Below are positions 23,219 to 27,528 of a stretch of DNA of 27,528 bases, in pieces. The stretch comes from a virus. The stretch is from IMG/VR virus record IMGVR_UViG_3300021519_000054, positions 1 to 27,528 of that record, one strand, 5' to 3'. A model generated the notes under the pieces. The model worked only from the letters and a program-made list of their open reading frames with translations. It searched no databases and was not told the origin of the DNA. Every line of letters starts with the position of its first letter. Position 1 is the first letter of the stretch. Made by a program: the position numbers and the translations under genes.

Positions 23219-23941
23219 ATGGCGCTTAACATTCATTACATTGGAAACTCCGCATGGCGGCAGAACAAGCCGCCTGCGTGGAGCAAGAGCTTCGCGGGCG
23301 AGATGGACACTTGCACGCTTCAATGGCAGGGCGCGCAGTATCTTGAGAAGGCGTTTCTCGACTCGCTCACAGCATACCAGGCGCTCGTATATCTGAACGA
23401 GGCGGGCGTCACTGTCACTGACACAGCGATGCGGCTGATCAAGGCCAGCAGCGACGACAACCCGATTTGGCCGACTGTGACCCTGAGCTTCGACGGGTTC
23501 CGCAACGGAGCCGTGTCGGATGCGGTGGCTACCGATGGCAGGACTTCGCAGAGCGCGTCCACAACACACACGATCACGGATGATTCATCGGTGAACTACG
23601 GCAAGGCGATCACGATGAGCATCCAGTATTACGCGAATCGCACGGCGTACGAATGGACGCAACTCAGCAACCCATCAGGTACGCCGACATACGGCACGGT
23701 GCGAAACCCGCTCAGCTACTCAGGGCCATACGGCGACCCGAACATCTTTTACAGGAAGTTCAGCGGACAGGTTGATGATGACGGACAGCCAGCCTCGCAG
23801 ATCCCGATTGGTGACGCGACGGCGGTGTGGAACACCTTCAGCGGCACCACTCAGATTTCAGACTTCACATCCAAGGAGCTTGTCCCCGGCTACGTGTGGC
23901 AGTGCAGTGCCACGGCGGAATTTCTCCTCGTCGGTTCTTAA
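23219..23941 (+). CDS. Distal tail or tip protein (hypothetical)
   Basis: 240 residues, 4 nt after the tape measure stop. It is beta-rich: HYIGNSAWRQNKPPAW, DTCTLQWQGAQYLE, YVWQCSATAEFLLVGS as final strand. The region after the tape measure normally encodes the tail tip, and the size fits a distal tail or tip-collar part. No specific family can be assigned. Composition matches the surrounding tail genes. Confidence 0.7.
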   Translation: MALNIHYIGNSAWRQNKPPAWSKSFAGEMDTCTLQWQGAQYLEKAFLDSLTAYQALVYLNEAGVTVTDTAMRLIKASSDDNPIWPTVTLSFDGFRNGAVSDAVATDGRTSQSASTTHTITDDSSVNYGKAITMSIQYYANRTAYEWTQLSNPSGTPTYGTVRNPLSYSGPYGDPNIFYRKFSGQVDDDGQPASQIPIGDATAVWNTFSGTTQISDFTSKELVPGYVWQCSATAEFLLVGS

Positions 23942-23944
23942 GCC

Positions 23945-24928
23945 ATGCCGCTACCGTCCGATCCTCCAATCCCGAAATTCAAATGGCCTGCGAAATGGTG
24001 GCAGTGGCTCATGGACTTGTATCTATGGATGCGCTCGACTCAGGCAATCCCGGACCCGGCAGATTTCGCCGTGTCGGAAAAGCCGAACGGCAGATATTTT
24101 TCGCTGCGACCGCAAGCCCCGAAAGCCCCGCCAGCCATTCCAGACCCGCGCGACTACCGGGAGTTTCACATCCTGTCCGCAGGGTTCAAGCGTGTGGTGG
24201 TGTACAACGGCACCCTTTTCGGCGAACTGCCGACCGGGTTCTCGACGGAAGACAACCCGATTTTTGAGCTGACCGGCCTTTCTGATGCCGATGAAATCTA
24301 CGCCGCGGTGACGTGGGACAGGAGGGTAAAGGCAGACGGGACAAGCGCCATCACTACCCGCACGATTAAAAGCGCGGCATTTACTCCAGAGAATGACGTG
24401 CTTAACGGGCTTTTTTACTATCGGTTAGGATACGTCCGCATGGCGGAAGATAATATCCCGGTCGTCCATCAGGAACTTTGGGGGCCGATTGACGATCTGC
24501 CGGGCACTGCGACAAATCCTTATCTCATGCCGCCGTCGCCGGGGACGCAAACCACCGCGCAAACAGACTATTGGAATTTAACTGAGACGGGAAAGGGCAA
24601 GGACACAGGAGCGGCAAATCTCGCGCCAACTTACGACTCAGTGACGTTGAACAAATCGGGCTTTGTTCGGTTCGTAAATGACGATGGGAACCTGAAGGCG
24701 TTTCTTCGTGCTGTGACGATCAATTCCCTCGGCGCAATAACAATCGCGCCCGCCGAGACTCTTGCGTTTGAGCATGTGCAGATTGACGTGCTTGTGGGTT
24801 TACGGCTTTATGGCGGGGAGTTGCAGGGGCAATATAAGAAGGTATGGGTGATGGATGATGAAGCAAGCTCTCCCGAATGGGTGGATTTGATCACCACGAC
24901 CGCCAGCGTGCCAGATACATGCCCCTAA
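23945..24928 (+). CDS. Tail tip protein (hypothetical)
   Basis: 327 residues. The N-terminus is Pro/Trp-rich (FKWPAKWWQWLMDLYLWMRS), unusual for a soluble protein, followed by proline-rich linkers and beta-rich segments (YRLGYVRMAEDNIPVVHQEL) and a C-terminal strand region. It follows the previous gene by 3 nt. Position suggests a tail tip or adhesion platform component; no motif for catalysis or binding is visible. The tryptophan cluster could form an attachment patch. Confidence 0.6.
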   Translation: MPLPSDPPIPKFKWPAKWWQWLMDLYLWMRSTQAIPDPADFAVSEKPNGRYFSLRPQAPKAPPAIPDPRDYREFHILSAGFKRVVVYNGTLFGELPTGFSTEDNPIFELTGLSDADEIYAAVTWDRRVKADGTSAITTRTIKSAAFTPENDVLNGLFYYRLGYVRMAEDNIPVVHQELWGPIDDLPGTATNPYLMPPSPGTQTTAQTDYWNLTETGKGKDTGAANLAPTYDSVTLNKSGFVRFVNDDGNLKAFLRAVTINSLGAITIAPAETLAFEHVQIDVLVGLRLYGGELQGQYKKVWVMDDEASSPEWVDLITTTASVPDTCP

Positions 24929-24931
24929 GCA

Positions 24932-25498
24932 ATGGCTGAGAAACTTCTAACAAACTGCGCGGCATCCACGCTGCTAACAAACTGCGCAGGGAATTCCCTG
25001 CTGATTAGTTGCCCCGGCTGCTGCGTTTGCGGCCCGGGGATCACGCTTCCGATTTATACGTACATCACCGGGGGTTACACAGGAACGGGATGCGGCTATC
25101 GGCTGTCAAACGGTGGGCCAGTTGCCGTTCCTCCGTGGTCAAGTGGATGCACGCCCGTCTATCAGACAGGCAAAGACATCACTGCGACAGTAGCCGGGCC
25201 GGGCTTTTCGCAGACCTTCGACGCACCTGCCTTTATAGGCTTGCCTACATGCAGTGAAAATTACAGTTCCATTGAAGTGCAGTGTGTGGACGATTGCGGA
25301 ATGCTGGTGTATGCCGGTCATGCACAGCTTGACTTTCGTGGCCCGCCATCTGTCCCGCAAGCAGCGGGGCCGGGTGCGACATTGACTGTCACATACGATG
25401 ATTGTGTGGCATGGCTGGCTGCGTGGTTGGCTGGCGCAGCATTCCCAAATCCTGACCCGCCGTGGTGCGGGAACCCAATGGGCTGCACTCCTTGCTGA
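24932..25498 (+). CDS. Cysteine-rich tail protein with 9-residue repeats
   Basis: 188 residues with about 15 cysteines. The N-terminus carries three 9-residue repeats of the form LLTNCAxxT (LLTNCAAST, LLTNCAGNS, LLISCPGCC). The rest is Gly/Pro/Cys-rich (CGPGITLPIYTYITGGYTG) with paired cysteines near the end (GCTPC). Such density suggests disulfide bridges or metal binding, as for proteins exposed outside the virion, but no family is recognised. The stop TGA overlaps the next ATG (TGATG). Confidence 0.65.
   Translation: MAEKLLTNCAASTLLTNCAGNSLLISCPGCCVCGPGITLPIYTYITGGYTGTGCGYRLSNGGPVAVPPWSSGCTPVYQTGKDITATVAGPGFSQTFDAPAFIGLPTCSENYSSIEVQCVDDCGMLVYAGHAQLDFRGPPSVPQAAGPGATLTVTYDDCVAWLAAWLAGAAFPNPDPPWCGNPMGCTPC
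24944..25015 (+). repeat. 27-nt tandem repeats coding LLTNCAxx
   Basis: CTAACAAACTGCGC at 24947-24960 recurs exactly at 24974-24987, 27 nt apart, and a third, diverged unit (CTGATTAGTTGCCCC) starts 27 nt later at 25001. They encode the start of the cysteine-rich protein, so repeat number might vary by slippage. Confidence 0.8.
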
Positions 25499-25758
25499 TG
25501 AACAGTGAACTTCCAAGTGGTGCGGCTAAAGCCGCCAGCTTCATAGCTGCTGCCGCAAAAGCTGCGATGGGTGTCCTTTCAACCGGGAAGCTGATTGCTG
25601 CGCCGGATGTTCGCGCGGAGCGGATGGCGGTTTGCGAAGCCTGCCCAAGTTTCCTAGCGTCAGAGGACATCCTTGGCCCACAGTGTTCAGTCTGCGGATG
25701 CTTCCTTAAAGCAAAGACCGCCCTCATTACGCAAAGTTGCCCTGATGGAAAATGGTGA
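25498..25758 (+). CDS. Small zinc-ribbon-like tail-region protein
   Basis: 86 residues from the ATG at 25498, overlapping the previous stop. About 1-45 is an Ala-rich helix (SGAAKAASFIAAAAKAAMG). The C-terminal half is a four-cysteine site: CEACPSF then CSVCGC and ITQSCPDGKW, a pattern seen in short phage zinc-ribbon proteins near tail genes. Role unknown. The 105 nt that follow (25759-25863) contain a short hairpin GCGTG/CACGC (25845-25858) and no gene. Confidence 0.75.
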   Translation: MNSELPSGAAKAASFIAAAAKAAMGVLSTGKLIAAPDVRAERMAVCEACPSFLASEDILGPQCSVCGCFLKAKTALITQSCPDGKW

Positions 25759-25863
25759 CGAGCTATCAAGAGGATTGACATCGAGCCGTGATCAACCCGT
25801 AGTGATTCCGCCCTCCCCCGCGACGGCTGGCACCACAATTCAGTGCGTGTAATCACGCCGCGC

Positions 25864-25953
25864 TTGACGCACTCCCGAAAATCCGCTACAAAAGACGAAC
25901 CGCCGCGATGTATTCAGCACCGCGACGGCTCTAAACATCAGCACACTTACATT
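25864..25953 (+). promoter_or_regulatory. Promoter and hairpin leader of the second HNH gene (copy 2)
   Basis: TTGACG (25864-25869), 17 nt, TACAAA (25887-25892), at the same distance (90 nt) from its ATG as copy 1. Its stem uses the same positions: CC-G/C-GG in the outer arm and CG-T/A-G in the inner arm, with the 7-nt loop kept. Two base pairs differ by compensatory changes relative to copy 1. GGCTCTAA (25927-25934) and AGCACACTTACATT (25940-25953) are conserved. Confidence 0.75.
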
Positions 25954-26493
25954 ATGCCGACGCCTACACAAACAATCCCCACCCTCACGGAAAAAGACAA
26001 GTCTCGATTTTGGGGCAAAGTTGAGAAGCTAGGAAACGAAAGCGGTTGCTGGCTGTGGGCCGGATATTCTGATTCCGCAGGGTATGGGAATTTTCAACTG
26101 CTAAAACTGCCAAGGAAGGCGCATCGCGTTGCGTTCGTTTTAAGCGGGCGCAAACTCATGGAAGGAATGTGCGTGTTGCATAAATGCGACACGCCTGGAT
26201 GCGTGAACCCGGCACATCTTCGCGCAGGAACGCATCGCGAAAATTCCAAGGACATGGTTTCAAAAGGGAGGCAGGCACGCGGCGAAACTCACATGAGCAG
26301 GACAAAGCCAGAGGCGTTGCTTCGCGGGGTCAAAAATCCGAGGGCAATTCTTGACGATGCTGCGGTTCACAAAATCCGAGCGCGTTTCGCAAAAGGAGAG
26401 GCGATTTCTGTCTTGCGTGAAGAAATCGGGGTGTCGCACGGGTGCATCAGCAGCATCGTTCATGGCCGGAGTTGGAAGCACCTTGTCGCTTGA
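25954..26493 (+). CDS. HNH homing endonuclease (copy 2) with C-terminal HTH
   Basis: 179 residues. Same order as 18551-19165: LTEKDKSRFWGKVEKLG, WLWAGYSD, then the HNH core (KAHRVAFVLSG, VLHKCDTPGCVNPAHLRAGT, HRENSKDMVSKGR) and a final helix-turn-helix (LREEIGVSHGCISSIVHGRS). It is shorter in the spacer between the two parts. It carries its own promoter and leader at 25864-25953, follows the zinc-ribbon gene, and stands before the tail fibre gene with a 31-nt gap. Homing to nearby conserved tail DNA is the usual behaviour of such genes; the target is unknown. Confidence 0.9.
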   Translation: MPTPTQTIPTLTEKDKSRFWGKVEKLGNESGCWLWAGYSDSAGYGNFQLLKLPRKAHRVAFVLSGRKLMEGMCVLHKCDTPGCVNPAHLRAGTHRENSKDMVSKGRQARGETHMSRTKPEALLRGVKNPRAILDDAAVHKIRARFAKGEAISVLREEIGVSHGCISSIVHGRSWKHLVA

Positions 26494-26524
26494 CTCCTCC
26501 GGCGATTTCCTTTAATGATTCAAA

Positions 26525-27528
26525 ATGCCTCGCGACCTCGACCTCACATGGGATATTGCCACGGGTGAATTTACGTTTGACAGAACGGTTGGGAATTATG
26601 TGAAGCGGCAGGAAACGCTTTTCCTAAACGTCACAATCGTCGCCGATGGAGCGACGACGACCGCGCCGACAGGCATGAAGTCGAGCCTCAAGCCGGTGAA
26701 TGCGCCCACGAACACGCTGGCGCAGTGGTCAACATTCGCACAGGTCGGAGCCACAAACGTCTATCGGGCTTCGACCACGCTGAACTCATCGGCGATTGAC
26801 ACGCTTCTCGGTGCCACGTCAGACACATGGAACTGCGTATTCGACATGGCCGGCGACGGCGTTACGGAGTCAGACACTTTGGCCGTGGTTCTGAAAACGA
26901 ATCAGACAAGAGATAATGACACAGCACCGACCGCGCTGCTTGAGCGCAACGATTTCCTCGTCACGAACGGCACCGGCCTGCTCGTCAACGTCGCAGCAGG
27001 CTACTCGGCGAACGGCGCATTCGTGGCAGCGCAAAGCAGCCTCGCAATCACCAACGCGACGAACTACATCGAAGTTACGGCGGCAGGCGTGGCCAGCGTC
27101 AACACCACGGCATTCACGGCTGGCAGCTACCCGCTGGCAACCATTGTCGCGAGCGCGGGCGCAATCACGGCCAACACGGATCTCCGCGCGTGGATTACGC
27201 CGAAGCCATCCGCAGATGAACTGCCCTCCCAAACCGGCAACAGCGGCAAATATCTCACCACGAACGGCACGGCTACTTCGTGGGGTGCCGTCAGCACGGG
27301 CCTCACAGTCGGCACCAGCGCCATCGCCAGCGGCACTAGCGGGCGCATCCTCTACGACAACGCGGGAGTCCTTGGGGAGCTACCAGTCGGCACCGGAGTC
27401 GCGACGGCACTGGCGATCAACGTGGGCAGCGCTGGGGCGTTCCTGACATCGGCTGTAACCAGCATCACCGGCGCGGCAAACGAGATCACAGTCACCGGCA
27501 CGACGACGCCGACGCTCTCGCTGCCCTC
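26525..27528 (+). CDS. Tail fibre protein, N-terminal part (runs off the window)
   Basis: The ATG at 26525 opens a frame that stays open to the last base: 334 codons with no stop. The first ~110 residues (PRDLDLTWDIATGEFTFDRT) look like a beta-rich attachment domain. Next comes FLVTNGTGLLVNVAAGYSAN, then strand-rich TNYIEVTAAGVASVNTT and the fibre-like repeats SGRILYDNAGVLGELPVGTG and ITGAANEITVTGTTTPTLSL. Gly/Thr/Ala/Ser repeats are typical of receptor-binding fibres. The C-terminal tip, which would decide host recognition, is outside the window. Confidence 0.8.
   Translation, partial: MPRDLDLTWDIATGEFTFDRTVGNYVKRQETLFLNVTIVADGATTTAPTGMKSSLKPVNAPTNTLAQWSTFAQVGATNVYRASTTLNSSAIDTLLGATSDTWNCVFDMAGDGVTESDTLAVVLKTNQTRDNDTAPTALLERNDFLVTNGTGLLVNVAAGYSANGAFVAAQSSLAITNATNYIEVTAAGVASVNTTAFTAGSYPLATIVASAGAITANTDLRAWITPKPSADELPSQTGNSGKYLTTNGTATSWGAVSTGLTVGTSAIASGTSGRILYDNAGVLGELPVGTGVATALAINVGSAGAFLTSAVTSITGAANEITVTGTTTPTLSLP

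Noticed and set aside
18461-25953. OMEGA (HEARO) type guide RNA with IscB
   Set aside because: The HNH proteins here are about 180-204 residues with no RuvC parts, and the hairpin leader is only about 55 nt.
1-27528. tRNA genes, CRISPR arrays, insertion sequences, integrase or att sites
   Set aside because: None was seen on reading either strand, although a covariance-model search for tRNAs could not be run.

Overview
The window is a stretch of a tailed double-stranded DNA phage (Caudoviricetes) or prophage. Nearly all of it is the packaging, head, neck and tail cluster, read rightward. The head genes follow the phage lambda plan: small terminase, GpA-type large terminase, gpW-like connector, lambda-type portal, then a protease fused to an HK97-fold capsid protein. 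A tape measure gene, a lambda-type G/GT tail chaperone frameshift and no visible sheath gene suggest a long non-contractile tail. No integrase, lysis gene, tRNA, CRISPR array or clear host gene is present, so neither the host nor the lifestyle can be named. The DNA is fairly GC-rich. Many starts use 4-base stop/start overlaps and only some have a clear Shine-Dalgarno sequence.

Layout. 1-2472: terminase genes, with a 13-bp perfect palindrome next to the first start codon. 2480-4298: an accessory island holding two leftward genes (one an HNH nuclease), a small ORF, a 12-bp palindrome, and a winged-helix gene whose linker-coding DNA carries repeated ACTACGGT motifs, as expected of an origin inside an initiator gene. 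4397-9882: connector, portal, HNH-AP2 nuclease, protease-capsid fusion and two small head proteins, closed by a strong intrinsic terminator (9910-9946). 9951-14425: a second accessory cassette with a frameshifted HNH gene, two tiny proteins, a TPR-glycosyltransferase, a Rossmann-like protein, a SAM methyltransferase and a GT4-like glycosyltransferase. 14446-18464: neck and tail-tube genes and the tail chaperones G/GT. 18461-19165: an HNH gene with its own promoter and leader. 19175-20922: a tail-completion-like gene, a small HTH protein and a compact ATP-dependent ligase. 21004-25758: tape measure, distal tail genes, a cysteine-rich protein and a zinc-ribbon protein. 25864-26493: a second HNH gene with the same promoter and leader. 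26525 to the end: an unfinished tail-fibre gene.

Three observations deserve most attention. (1) The HNH genes at 18551 and 25954 share a 90-nt upstream unit (promoter, 5' hairpin, conserved leader) at identical spacing, with compensatory base changes in the hairpin. (2) A canonical -1 frameshift site (GGGAAAC, 9-nt spacer, 9-bp stem) sits at the end of the tail chaperone gene and opens an otherwise start-less frame. (3) An iteron-like cluster lies inside the winged-helix gene, in the middle of the packaging/head operon.
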